Part shown: one piece after another, positions 11,059 to 23,039 of the stretch
How positions within the stretch are numbered: position 1 is the first letter of the stretch
How the letters are laid out: each line of letters begins with the position of its first letter
NCBI GenBank assembly: GCA_963682025.1
Contig: OY821517.1
Span: 23,276,620 to 23,340,619, forward strand
Direction: 5' to 3'
Source of the DNA: Cordilura impudica
Lineage: Eukaryota > Arthropoda > Insecta > Diptera > Scathophagidae
DNA length: 64,000 bases
Notes under the pieces: model-generated
Seen by the model: the letters and a program-made list of their open reading frames with translations, nothing else
Database searches by the model: none
What the model was told of the DNA's origin: nothing
Made by a program: the position numbers and the translations under genes

Positions 11059-12139
11059 CCGGCCCCATTGAAGGACCAACGGTCTTCAATCCATCGGTAA
11101 TAACGCCAACTTATGAATCGGTCTCTTTATCGTGCCTTGCTTAGTCTTCACTTCCGCTACTCTGACTTTGCCGTCTTTGCCTCGAAGTACAGACTGAACT
11201 CGGCCGGTCAGCCACTGGAGCGGTGGAAGATTGTCGTCGTGAACGATTACGAGCTTGCCGATGGCGAGATCGGGTTCGTCTTCTGCCCACTTGGTTCGAG
11301 CTTGGAGGCTGCGGACGTAATCTCTCTCCCAGGATTGCCAAAACATCCGCTTGAGTGTGGAGATAAGCCGCCATCTCTTGGAGAACATGAGATTGACCGG
11401 CTCTTCTTGAGGCAATTCTGGTTGATAATTTGAAATCGATCGAAGGACCCAAAATTCGGAAGAAAATTCGTGGGAATTCATTCGAGATTTTATTGTCGCT
11501 TGAAGTTTGAATTTGGCGGAGGAATTTGTCTTTCCAATTCCAATAAGACTGAGAATTCTTTCTTCTTTTCGTAATTGCAGTCGCTGTGCTAGCTTCTCAG
11601 TTACAAAATTTATTTGTGAACCGGAATCCAATAAAGCTCTCGCTAGAACATATTGGCCAGATTTATCTTTAATCTGAATCAGTAGCTAAAATTACACTGT
11701 CTTTATTCGAAGACGAATGATTTACGAAAGCTTTCGACGTTGAAGGCTGATCGGCATCAAAGCCAGGAACACTTTCCGATTGTAAACTATTTGCCGAAAA
11801 TATGTGTAATAAAGTGTTATGTGAGCGACTGCAAATTTGACACTTCGACGATTTACATTTGGTTACTGTGTGTCCTTTTTTCAAGCAATTAATGCAGGCA
11901 GGTACACCCTTTATGAAATCAAATCTCTGTTGCACAGGCATTGCAGAGAAGGACGGACAAGTGGACACAAAATGTTGCGTCGATTTGCAACATAAGCATT
12001 TATAAGCCGCTTGTTGCGTATCAGTTTGGCAAGAGAACGATGCTTTGGATTTATTTCGAGAAAAATTGTCTGTTTTTTTTTGTGAAAATAATAAAATAAT
12101 AAAATGCAAAAAAAAAAAAAATTACATGAAATGACTAAA
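11059..12139 (-). repeat. Tandem chimeric segment of the BEL/Pao element
   Basis: This segment is a miniature of the element. Bases 11059-11417 repeat the integrase C-terminus found at 12140-12503. Bases 11418-12090 repeat the protease N-terminus and gag zinc-knuckle part found at 15701-16371. Bases 12091-12139 repeat the LTR edge. The first junction falls on a shared TCTGG and fuses the protease directly to the DUF5641-like domain in frame (11086-11631, 181 codons). Near-identity to the parent regions (for example T/C at 11264 against 12345) shows that it is recent. Confidence 0.88.
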
Positions 12140-12168
12140 CACCGGCCCCATTGAAGGACCAACGGTCT

Positions 12169-15100
12169 TCAATCCATCGGTAATAACGCCAACTTATGAA
12201 TCGGTCTCTTTATCGTGCCTTGCTTAGTCTTCACTTCCGCTACTCTGACTTTGCCGTCTTTGCCTCGAAGTACAGACTGAACTCGGCCGGTCAGCCACTG
12301 GAGCGGTGGAAGATTGTCGTCGTGAACGATTACGAGCTTGCCGACGGCGAGATCGGGTTCGTCTTCTGCCCACTTGGTTCGAGCTTGGAGGCTGCGGACG
12401 TAATCTCTCTCCCAGGATTGCCAAAACATCCGCTTGAGTGTGGAGATAAGCCGCCATCTCTTGGAGAACATGAGATTGACCGGCTCTTCTTGAGGCAATT
12501 CTGGCGGCAGCGCACGAAGGCTCTCGCCTATTAATAGATGTCCCGGGGTGAGCGCTTCGCCGTCGTTGGGGTCGTTGCTGATGGGGGCGATTGGCCTGGA
12601 GTTCAGAACCGATTCTACCTCTATTAGAACCGTTTGTAGTTCCTCTGTTGTGAGCACCACTTTGCCCACGGTTTTGACTAGAAGCCCCTTGGCAGACTTG
12701 ACGTCTGCTCGAGGCGGAATAAAGCTGAAGTTGACCCCCTTGTTGGCAGCGTACGACACCACCTCTGTGGCATGGGTTGACATCGCGTTTTGCAACTCCA
12801 TTAGCTCTCGGTTGACGCCTACGAAATTGGTCGCGTTGTCGCAATACACCCTCTCTGGTAGTCCTCTCCTGCCGATGAACCTTTGAAGACAGAGAATAAA
12901 GGAATTTGAAGATAAATCAGTAACCAATTCTATATGAACAGCCTTAGAAGTGAAACACACAAATACTGCTATATACATTTTAACAGGTGGACGGCCACGA
13001 ACTTTTTGAGTTATATTCACTGGACCGCAAAAGTCTACACCGCACACCTTGAAGGAGCGTAGAGCTCTCACCCTATCAGCGGGCAGATTTCCCATAATTT
13101 GACCCATTAGTTTAGGTTTATAACGGAAACAATGCAGACACTTCCGAACTGTTTTTGTGCACTCTTCTCTGGCATTTATGAGCCATATTTTATCCCGTAG
13201 AAGATCCACTAGCGCTTTAGCACCTGCATGACAATTCTTAATGAGCAGGTGTCGCAAGTACAGGGTCATAAAATGTGACTTTTTGGACAATAAAATGGGA
13301 AATTTTGCATCATATGCAATAGGAGCATTTAGCAACCGCCCGCCTACCCTAATTAGTGAAAACGATCGATGCTCTTCTTCAAATATATGAATGAACGGAT
13401 TTAGCTTTTGTAGATTAGAGGGCAATACTTGGTCTTTACTTAGTTTTTTAAGCTCTTCTTCGTAATCTATCTTCTGGAAAAACTCAATGATATGAAGGAA
13501 CGTCCAGTTCAGCTCTTTCGCTGAAGGAGTTCCGAGGTAACGGCATTTTCTTCCTCGAGCAATGTCAAGAAACCGAAACACGTATGTGAAGACTCGTATT
13601 AGTCTGGTATATACAGAGTAATCTGTAATCAACTTAACAATATAGTTGATCTCTTCGACATTTTCCTCTACTGCGAGAAACACATTGGTTTTCTTCTTTT
13701 CTAACGACTCTTCGTCTGCGGTTAAAGTGAAATTCTTGTTCACTGGCCATGCATTACTCTCGTCGAGTAGAAATTTCGGGCCATTAAACCATATTGAGTC
13801 AATTAGTTCATCTACATTACATCCCCTAGAAACAATATCAGCCGGATTTTCCTTAGTTGGAATGTGTCGCCAGGCGACTCGGTCTGACAATTCTTGGATT
13901 TCTGCTACTCGATTAGAGACGAATATTGCTAATGTTGAAGAATGAGTTTTAATCCAGTGTAATGTGATTTCTGAATCCGTCCAAAATGTTACACTTTCGA
14001 TTTCATACGAAATCATGGGTTTTATTTTAGACCAAAGTTTAGCTAATAAATGGGCTGCAGATAACTCCAACCTTGGAAGTGATTTCGCCTTCAGAGGAGC
14101 GACTTTTGATTTAGCCGTTAATAGTCGGCAATAAGTTTTACCAGCCACTCTACTCCTGATATAAATGCAGCAGCCATATGCTCGCATGGAGGCATCGGAA
14201 AAACCATGAATTTGGCAATTAGATTCTGACGTTGTTAAGACATATCTGGGAATTTCTATTGCATCAATTTTCAATAAATTGGATTTAAAACTTTCCCAAG
14301 AAGTATATAGATTTATGGGAATTGATTCATCCCAATCTAGCTTCATTAGCCAAAATTCTTGAAGTAAAACTTTGGCTTTAACTACTAAAGGGCACAACAG
14401 TCCGAGAGGATCAAAAAGCCGAGCCGAAACGGATAAAATATTACGTTTTGTGGCCCTCAGGTTCTGAAATGAATCATCTAAATGATATTTAAAAACATCA
14501 CTCTTCGGTCGCCAATATGTGCCTAAAGTTTTTGTGAAATCCGGGTCAATCTGTACGGGTTTCTCAATTGCTGATACTTCAGTTTTATTGGAGTAGTTTG
14601 AAAACCATTTAGTTAACTTGAACCCAGCTGATTGCAATATCCCAGTTACTTGAAACCTAATTATTTCAAGATCTTCAATCGAATCTGCTCCAGTTAAAAG
14701 ATCGTCGACATAAAAATCTTTCCGGATAACTTTGGACCCGATTGGTAACGTTTTTTCAAACAAATCGCTCAGATGCGTGAGGCAACGTATTGCCAAAAAG
14801 GGGGCCGAAGATGTTCCGTAAGTTACTGTCTTCAACTTATACCTTTCAATACATTGAGACTGATGCTCACGCCGTAAAATGAATTGAAAATTCCTATCCT
14901 TCAATGTCAGCTGTAATCGCATATTTATGAAGTCGAAAACGAATTAGGGTAGAGTACAGCTCCTCTTGTACTGTAGGCCCGATCAATAGTAGATCATTGA
15001 GAGAGAGTTGCGTTGAAGTTTTGCATGAGGCATCGAACACCACTCGCAATTTTGTTGTTGAACTTTGCGGTCGTAATACACATTGGTGTGGTATAAAATA

Positions 15101-15945
15101 GTGGAGAAAGTCTGGAACTTTATTGTCTGCAATAGACATGTGTCCCAAATTAATGTATTCTTTCATAAAAGAATTATACATCTCCTTCACATGCGGTTCC
15201 TTTGACAATCGACGCTCCAACGATAGGAATCGTCTTTTAGCCGTCTCGAAAGACAGACCTAACGTCTTTGGATCCGCCTTGAAAGGTAGCGCCACTTCAA
15301 ATCTTCCTGACTGCAGTTGTCGGATAGATTTCATGAAATGCTCCTCACAGTGTTGATGTTCAATCGAAAGAACTTTATCATCACGAGGAATTTCTTCCAA
15401 CTCCCAAAATTTCTGAACTATTGATTCTAATGACGATTCTTCTTCTTTAAGTGCACTTAAATGGCATGTATTTACAGACCTCTTCGATTCTTTATATTTT
15501 CCCGAAACAATCCAACCAAGTAAAGTTTTCTGAAGTGTTGGAGTATTTGGGTGCATTTTAATTTGACCAACGCATAGTAGTTCAAAGAAAATCTCAGCGC
15601 CAATCAACATATCTATTCCTTGAGGTTTGAAAAAGTATGGATCGGCTAATTGTATATTCTCAGGTAAATTCCAGTCAGAAGTGGAAATAACCTGGTCTGG
15701 TTGATAATTTGAAATCGATCGAAGGACCCAAAATTCGGAAGAAAATTCGTGGGAATTCATTCGAGATTTTATTGTCGCTTGAAGTTTGAATTTGGCGGAG
15801 GAATTTGTCTTTCCAATTCCAATAAGACTGAGAATTCTTTCTTCTTTTCGTAATTGCAGTCGCTGTGCTAGCTTCTCAGTTACAAAATTTATTTGTGAAC
15901 CGGAATCCAATAAAGCTCTCGCTAGAACATATTGGCCAGATTTAT
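12169..15945 (-). pseudogene. BEL/Pao pol: protease, RT, RNase H, integrase
   Basis: From the 5' side: an aspartic protease (LLDSGSQ active site at about 15905); the RT fingers with the ITADIE motif at about 14900; then a break that loses about a dozen residues after that motif and changes frame. A 917-codon frame follows (14922-12169) with RT motif FYVDD (residues 70-74), the Pao region, RNase H (FSDAS at 241), an integrase zinc finger (from about 560), catalytic Asp at about 627 (GVDFCGP) and 694 (YCDNATNF), and a DUF5641-like C-terminus. The segment that should carry the catalytic Glu of integrase (expected near residue 741, where PPRADVKSAK is seen) is missing. The polyprotein would act in the cytoplasm and nucleus for reverse transcription and integration, but this copy cannot. 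Confidence 0.9.
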
Positions 15946-15947
15946 CT

Positions 15948-17308
15948 TTAATCTGAATCAGTAGCTAAAATTACACTGTCTTTATTCGAAGACGAATGAT
16001 TTACGAAAGCTTTCGACGTTGAAGGCTGATCGGCATCAAAGCCAGGAACACTTTCCGATTGTAAACTATTTGCCGAAAATATGTGTAATAAAGTGTTATG
16101 TGAGCGACTGCAAATTTGACACTTCGACGATTTACATTTGGTTACTGTGTGTCCTTTTTTCAAGCAATTAATGCAGGCAGGTACACCCTTTATGAAATCA
16201 AATCTCTGTTGCACAGGCATTGCAGAGAAGGACGGACAAGTGGACACAAAATGTTGCGTCGATTTGCAACATAAGCATTTATAAGCCGCTTGTTGCGTAT
16301 CAGTTTGGCAAGAGAACGATGCTTTGGATTTATTTCGAGAAAAATTGTCTGTTTTTTTTTTGTGAAATTAATATTAGGCTTGAGCCTTGGACTAGAAGCT
16401 TCATCGGCTGAAATATGTTGATATCGTTTGTTCAAGGCAGCCTCGCAATCACTCCAAAGAGGCAACTTGTCGTAATTAAGTTGCTCCTCCCATTTCGACC
16501 TGGTGATTGAATCTACTTTTGTCATTACCAGATGGATGATTACTGCATTAGTAATAGCGTTGTCATCACCGACAGACAAAAGCGAGCCGTAAATGGCTGA
16601 AACAGTATCAATCATGCTCCTCAAGGCTGATGCCGATGGTTTAGACATTTCGGGTAGACTAAATAATTTAGTAATATTGTCGAAAAAAATTAAACACGGA
16701 TTGTCATAAACCTTTTTTAAACTCTGAAGCGCCTTGGCATAATTCTGCTCACTAATTTGGTAGGCCTTTACAGTACCAAGAGCTTCATCGGATAGGCATG
16801 ATATCAAATGATTAAATTTTTCAATTTCAGTTAAGGTGGGATCACTATCTACCAGACTCTCGAATAAACTGATAAAATTTTTATACTCGGAATATTTTCC
16901 GCTAAATTTCGGTAATTTCATATTTGGAAGCCGACTGTGATGACCTTGAAAGCCAAAAGTGGTTTCCCCAAAGCTATGCTCTCTAACTGGAATTAAATAT
17001 CCAAGGAGCATACTTTTCGTCGATACGCATAAATTTTCTAAGTCAGATCGCTCATCGTTTGAAGGATCAAGAATGTCAATCTCTGACTGGATTTCCATTG
17101 CATCCTCAATATATGAATTTAAAATTTCTAGGCGGCATTGTAATTCATTTTGATTAAATGAAATGGTTTTCTCTTTAATAGAGCGTCGTATTCTTGCCAC
17201 GTTGGTCAGAATTGTATTTTTCTGCTGGTATAAACTCGTAAGACTTGGGGCAGAACCTTTATTTTTCTTGCCAGGAGCCATTTCTAGTCGCGAACTTTCA
17301 ACTATCAA
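15948..17308 (-). pseudogene. BEL/Pao gag with zinc knuckles
   Basis: The 372-codon frame starts at or shortly after 17308 (a Met ahead of APGKK at 17281 is the likelier start). It holds the DUF1759-like gag core (NMKLPKFSGKYSEYKNF, residues about 130-145). A ten-A run at about 16351-16360 shifts the frame. The zinc-knuckle part (CLCCKSTQHFVSTC, then CINCLKKGHTVTKC) continues in another frame to 15948. The duplicate at 11669-12090 has nine A in the same run. Pol lies in a different frame, after a short gap. The A run could be a slippery site or a mutation. Confidence 0.88.
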
Positions 17309-19041
17309 TTAACACAGAAAACGTTTGAAATTGACTTTAATTTTTTAAAAATCTGTCTAGAAATTAAAATTTCTGGAAGGACCTCAAGGAAATTTACTGA
17401 ATTTGTCGAATAGACTAATTGCCAGAATATAAATGTATACTGAATTTCCGAGATCAACTTTCAAAATAATTAGGAAACGACCTTCGTAAAGTACAGAAAT
17501 GTTCAATAGTTTCGACTAATTTCTTGTTATTCTTCGTTAAAATTGAGACAAATTCTTTGCGTTGAATGAAATCTCCAGTAAATTCTTTTTTTTTTTTTAA
17601 TAATTTATTTGCTGGGATAGCGGTTATTATTTTTTACACTATTTGAGTTTTTTGAAATAAAAATTCCAGAAAAAATTACTCAAATGTATTGCGCTACGAA
17701 TTTCACTATAAATGCTTGCTGGGTTGCGTTAATGACAACCACGAATAACACAAAGAGCAAAACGAGAAAAGTTTCAACTTTATTTAGATAATTAATTTTA
17801 AGAAATTATCTCCGCACAATTGTCTTACTCACTGTTTATAAATTTACTATAGCCTCTATTAATTATATCCAATAATTAAATTACTCGCAAACACTGACAG
17901 TCCGATTATAATTTCCTAAATCTCTTCTTGTTATAATTGTATGTATTAGAACTTAAACAAGTACACAGTATACGTAATACACTCGCGCACTTCACTCTCT
18001 TTTTAGTTTATTTTATTACAATCAAATTTATTAATTTAATTTCTCAATTTTTGTTTACAATTGATTTTAATGGTACTCTTCACTTTAACTTGTTTTTCTT
18101 TTGTTTGTCTGTTTACCATATGATAAATGGTATTGCCGGATCAGACTCAATACACTTAACATACCAACAGTGTTGGTAAATGGGATTTTTATAAAAAGTA
18201 ACGAGTGTAATGAAAATTAAACAAAACGAAAGTCACAATAAGTTGACAAACGTGAAATTAGGTAAATAGAGAAAACACGAAGAAAGGTACGAGTAAAATT
18301 GGAAATTGTAAATATCTTACAATGTAATAAAATTAAATTAATATTATGTTTCCCTTTTCTTTTTTAAGGGAAATATTAAGAGAGTGCGAATTGAAGAGAA
18401 AATGGACGGTAAGTGGTAGCAATGAACGCGGCGAGGAGGCGTAATTTAGGTGTATGCGGTTTAAAATTATTTGTGTTAAGATAATGAAGTTTTATTTGTT
18501 TTAATGATCATTAAGTGTATGAAATACAGCACTTTTATTTCTTTTTCTATTTTGTGTTTACTAATAGGGCGATATAAACTAAGAAATTTGAAATGATGAA
18601 CAAATAATTTCATGTGTGGTATTAAAACTTTTGCAAAAAATTTAATTTACAGATTTAATTTAACAAAATTTTATCGAAATTAGGAGCAAAGTCTCACACT
18701 GATTATTGTTTGTTCTTGAATACCTGATTAGAGTTTTGACGGCGTTCGGAACTTTCCTTCTTTTCCTTTTGGCACAGGATGCAGTTGCACTTGGGCATTT
18801 GAATTTAAGTAGGGACTTCTGAGGTTGAAAACTTCCTTCCTTCAAAAGCTGCCGCTGCTGTACTTAGCCGGGTTGTTTTAGTTAACGACCGCACGGAGGA
18901 GAATTTAATAATTTATTATTTATACCGGGTTGTATTAATTACGCACACACGGTAGTCTTGTATGTTAATATGCACGGCCGTGGTAACACGAAAATCAAAT
19001 AATTTATTTAAAAAAAAAGATTCCACCCGGGGGCGCCAAAA
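17309..19041 (-). other. BEL/Pao 5' leader and untranslated region
   Basis: This 1.7-kb region between the upstream LTR and gag is AT-rich and has no frame over 80 codons. It has the primer-binding-like site at its LTR edge (19023-19038). Long leaders are usual for such elements. Packaging signals may lie here but cannot be seen. Confidence 0.6.
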
Positions 19042-19502
19042 TGTTTTTCCTTAAGCTTTTTTAAGAAATTGTTGCTAAATTAATATTTGCAACCACTATT
19101 ATTTTAAATTTAGTTTAATTTTTTGAATGGTAGGTAGTTAATATGGCGGACTATTTTTAAATATATGCTTCGCACGAAAGTGAAAAGGTACACGACCGGT
19201 TTGCTTAGATTTCAATACAAGAACGATTTTATTAAAAATTCAAAATGGATCCTTAAAGCTAACAATTCAAATTTCCCAAGCGTTTTGACATATAGTGATG
19301 ACAATTCAATATTAAAACTTATTATAGCCGAAAACTTAAATAAAAATACTAATACTTAAAGGAGTTAATTCATTAAATTCAAAAATATTAAAATATAAAA
19401 ATATAGAATGAAGAAAAAGATAAAATGATGAAAAAATAATAATAAAATAATAAAATAATAAAATGCAAAAAAAATAAAAAAATTACATGAAATGACTAAA
19501 CA
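19042..19502 (-). repeat. 5' LTR of the BEL/Pao element
   Basis: This 461-bp LTR is TG...CA bounded on the minus strand. It keeps the roughly 50-bp segment missing in the downstream LTR. It ends directly at the GTGTC duplication inside the Transib gene. Confidence 0.9.
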
Positions 19503-19507
19503 GTGTC

Positions 19508-21311
19508 AACTCGGGACGTTTTTCTTGTGAACAGTTCGCGATACTGTCTCGACTCTTTGTTGCGTGCTTCTTTCGCTTCTTCAGAAAAGTTTCCTATGGG
19601 AAGAATGCATGAAGAAATGATAGCTCCTCCATGAAACAATATTTTGTGGAGAGTTACTGGAATATAGTACCAAGGATATAAACTCAAATAAAGCTCTCTT
19701 GTTTCTGACGTAAAATTTTGGAACGCATCTATATTGATAAAATACCCGATGTTTATGCAAATAAGTATTACTCCAAACCGCTTGATCAGATCGACATTTA
19801 TGCCTGTAATATCCGATGTCTTTTCTGCTTCTTTGAAAAATCTTCTGGCCGTATTGTCATCATTTGTGTTTCCTGTTTTCTGTTTCGGCATATCCACAAG
19901 AAGACCCATTTCGTTCCTAAACCTGTCTTGTATTTTTTCTTCCTTCTTGCAACGCTCTCCTTATTTTCATCGCCTGATACGTACCATTTTTCTATTTCCA
20001 ATCTGTAAGAAATGTGCAACAAGCACTCCATAAACCTTATGTAGGCATGTAGAGGTGAAAGACCAACAGCAAGCATATTTTCATCGATTTCGCGCTGTGA
20101 TAAGGCATTCATGTCGTTCATAGTTTTTGGAGTTGAACCACATATATAGCACGCTTGCGATGACGTGTAATTTGAAAGAGCGGTGAACACTTTGCCGTCA
20201 ATCATACATATAATTAAATTGGCTTTAACCGTGAAACTATAACCGTGAAGCTCAAAGCTAGTTGGTTTCAAAACAGAAATTTGCTGCCGAATATGCTCCA
20301 CTTCCGCTTTAATGACCTCACGCGTCTCTTTCGTGAAAATAAATTTGATCGGTCTACAATATCTTGTCGAAGACGCAGCTGGATTTTGCCAAAAAATATG
20401 TTTCCTTCCTTCAGCTCCAGAGTTAAGTTGAAGAGGCACCATCGAAAGAGAAAACATGCTTTCTTCTGACATGTTGTCATCCGAAAATTTTTGCTTGTAA
20501 CGGTTCTGTTCAGCTCCATCGCATCCCCATTTTATTATTATGCTTAATTCATCCTGAATGGCAGGGAACGACTTAAAAACCTCATATTGTGCATCTATTA
20601 ATCTTTTCAGCGTGTGGTCTATTAAGGATTGCAAATTGATTTCGGCATATGTTTCAGTAACAGTAACAAGGCTTGGGTAGCACAATAATTTTGATTGCTT
20701 AACGAGGTCATAGCATGGATACAATTCGGACTGTATGGTATCGTATGCAATCGTATTCCACGGTATTGCTCAGTTGATAAATTTTCGTCTACGATCATGG
20801 CCAGTGCTTGATCTGGTGTAAGACTTTTCTTTTCAATAATGCTTAACCTTGCTCTTTTTATAGCTGTACCTCTCGAAGGGGATGCAGCCGACAACTCTTT
20901 GACAATGTTTGCTGAGTCTCTTTTTCCACAGCATCTCAGATGCATTGCGGTAGCCATAGTTAATTGTTCCGAAGCTACATTCTATATTAACTCTTTGCAT
21001 TTCCGTTTTTGTGTACTCGAAGCACTTTCAGCAAACTCTTTTTCTCGCCATCCGCGTTGCGGTATTTGTTTTGAAGTTGATGGTGCGTGATCAAGAGCAA
21101 AATCAACAGCAGAAATTTTTGAACTTAGCCAAATAGCATTGTCATGCAAAAATCTTGCTTTATCACGGTGAGATTTGCTCCATCGCCATTGAAATTGGAA
21201 GCAAAGCTTTTTTATACGATCTTTAATTTTGGTATCGTCAACATCTGGTCCAAAAATTGATATAACGTGCTTTTCGACCGCTTCTGTTTTTTCGCTTTTC
21301 ACCTTGCTCAT
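19508..21311 (-). pseudogene. Transib 1 transposase, main part
   Basis: Overlapping frames 21311-20982, 20957-20622, 20724-19798 and 19909-19508 form one broken gene starting MSKVKSEK. The RAG1-type catalytic residues are recognisable: Asp in KWGCDGAEQ (about 20525), Asp in MIDGKVFTAL (about 20195) and Glu in SEEAKEARNK (about 19577). A CYICGS zinc-binding pair, the LSPLHAYIRFMECLL block and NTARRFF also fit Transib. At least three frameshifts are present. The enzyme would cut at the CACAGTG ends by a hairpin-type mechanism, as known for the family. This copy is dead. Confidence 0.9.
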
Positions 21312-21884
21312 CCAAATCCAAAATAGCTCCTCTCAAGATATTTCACTCATACTAAAAAAAGGCAAAAAATGGGCAGGATTTTATTTTTGAAATTTGTTTT
21401 GGGCACATTAACAAAGATACTGCTGGCATTCCCATCACGAAACTCCGTGGGACTTGGAAGTTCTAGTCTATCAAAGATTTAAAAGCTTTAAAATTTGTCT
21501 TACCTTTTAGCTGGTTATAAAACAATTTTTTCAAAATACTTGAGTGCAAAAATAAATATTGTATAAAGCAAAAATTTTTAAGTTTAAGTAACAACCTTCA
21601 ATACAAAAAATATTTTAGGCCAAAAAAAACCACTCACAACTTCGACCTGACCACTCAAATTTTTGTGATCAATGCAAGCTTGCAAATCAATTTTTGCATG
21701 CTATGCAATTGCACGTGTTTGATAGCTGTTATCAGGCCAATAACATTTTTTTATTCTCTTTTGTGTTTGTTTTCGTAACAATTGGGGTCTCTTCTCTCGT
21801 AAAAAAAAATATGAGTGAGTTACGAAAACATTTTTTTTTTGAATTTCGAGATGCCAGATTGATTAAATCACACAGTGTGCGATC

Positions 21885-22388
21885 TAGGCGGCGAATTGAC
21901 CGGTCCCGAACGTGAAATAAAATGTTCACCGAACTCGCCTCTCAATAAGTCCATTGTTGCGCGTGCTGTGTGGTATGTGGCACCGTCTTGTTGAATCCAC
22001 ATGTCATGCAAGTAAAGCTCTTGCATTTTGGGCAAAAAAAAGTTGGATATCTTCCACGTTGTTGAGTAACAGAGGCCCAATTGCTGCGAACGGCGACGAA
22101 TCGATAATTGATGGTCATCATTAACACTGGCCGATACAGCTGCGATATTTTCTCAGTTCGCACTCTACGTAAGCGTGTTGGTGGTTTAATGTCCAGCAAT
22201 GTAAATTTGGTGCGAAATTTAGTCACAATAGCCCGAATAGCCGCTTCAGTGGGTCGATTAAACTGACCATAAAATGGAAGAAGCGCGCGATGAACTTTCT
22301 TAACAGAACACGCATTTTGATAATAAAATTCAATAACTTGCAAGCGTTGTTCGTTTGTAAGACGATTCGTGGTTAAATTATAGACCAA
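21885..22388 (-). pseudogene. DD41D mariner transposase, N-terminal and middle part
   Basis: From 22388 the frame gives the helix-turn-helix half (NEQRLQVIEFYYQNACSVKK) through LGLCYSTTWKI, then jumps directly to FFLPKMQELYLHDMW. About 110 codons, including the first catalytic Asp, are therefore missing. The second Asp (IQQDGATYHTA) remains. The Transib then interrupts the RSCDLTP motif. Confidence 0.85.
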
Positions 22389-22484
22389 ACTGAAGATGTT
22401 TCACAATGAAACAAAACACGAAACGTGCGTCAGCTGTTTAAACCAGTATTGCCAAAAAGATAATAGCTAAAAAATCACCCTTTA

Positions 22485-23039
22485 TAAAATTTTGAGTCAA
22501 AAATCTTCGGAGGAATAGATCCTAGAGAAAGACGAAAAAACAATATGTAAATAACACTTCAAGTGTGTGCAGATAAAACAACTTATGTCGACAAACGTCG
22601 TTTTCTTTGAAAAAGAAAACTACCAGTGCAACCACCCATGTAGACATAAGTTGTTGTTGCTTGAAAAATGGATTTTTTTTTGTTCGTCAACAAAAAGTTA
22701 ACGGGACTTAGGATGAGAATATAACAACGTATCAAGAATAATAGTGACAAAAAATCACAGAAATAAACACACAAGTTTTTATAAGTGGTTATAAACTGAA
22801 AAATACTCCAAAATTATTTTGCATTTTTTTTCATTAATAACAACGTATGTCGCTATGTGTCGTTTCCTGAGAAAATAATTTATGAGCGATCAAACGTAGG
22901 TTGGCATACGTCGATAGAGCTGCAAATTAATTTAATAAACATTTAAGCTACGTCGTTTTTTAAAGAAAAATCTCAGAAATGGTCAATATTTTTTTAAAAA
23001 AATTTAACAAATGTAAAGGCGTTAAAAATTAACATCGTT
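22485..23039. other. hAT 1 interior with a small hairpin
   Basis: Little coding sequence survives. An inverted pair (ACAACTTATGTCGACA at 22578-22593 against 22639-22654, 15 of 16 matching) could form a stem. GTCG-containing phrases recur at 22840-22960. Confidence 0.5.

Larger units (their letters stand above)
10652..19502 (-). mobile_element. BEL/Pao LTR retrotransposon, complete but defective
   Basis: LTRs at 10652-11058 and 19042-19502 begin and end TG...CA on the minus strand. The target duplication is GTGTC (10647-10651 and 19503-19507). Behind the upstream LTR a primer-binding-like TGGCGCCCCCGGGTGG lies at about 19023-19038 minus. A GGGGCCGG tract precedes the downstream LTR. Gene order is gag (zinc knuckles), protease, reverse transcriptase, RNase H, integrase and a C-terminal DUF5641-like domain, as in BEL/Pao. 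An extra 1,081-bp segment (11059-12139) is a tandem rearranged copy. Several frame breaks make it inactive. Confidence 0.93.
9891..21879 (-). mobile_element. Transib element 1 with RSS-like ends, split by BEL/Pao
   Basis: The terminal inverted repeats start CACAGTGTGAGATTTAGT (left) and CACACTGTGTGATTTAAT (right, inverted) and match at 28 of 32 positions. The target duplication is CGATC (9886-9890 and 21880-21884). Five-bp duplications and CACWRTG-type ends are diagnostic of Transib, the superfamily related to RAG1. In the left end a 23-bp spacer separates the CACAGTG heptamer from TCAAAATTA, a weak nonamer-like block. Without the BEL/Pao insert and one GTGTC copy the element is about 3.13 kb, normal for Transib. 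It disrupts a mariner. Confidence 0.92.
9550..22482 (-). mobile_element. DD41D mariner, internally deleted, split by Transib
   Basis: Left end TAAAGGGTAATTTTTTAAG (from 9548) and right end, inverted, TAAAGGGTGATTTTTTAGC (from 22484) are terminal inverted repeats flanked by TA. They resemble the ends of the intact copy at 61661. Without the Transib the copy is about 0.94 kb against 1.3 kb for the intact one. About 110 codons in the middle are missing, so it was already a deletion derivative. It was inserted in hAT 1. Confidence 0.85.

Noticed and set aside
11113..12886. Plus-strand frames over 100 codons in the BEL/Pao region
   Set aside because: They lie opposite the integrase and its duplicate, which have clear domains on the minus strand.
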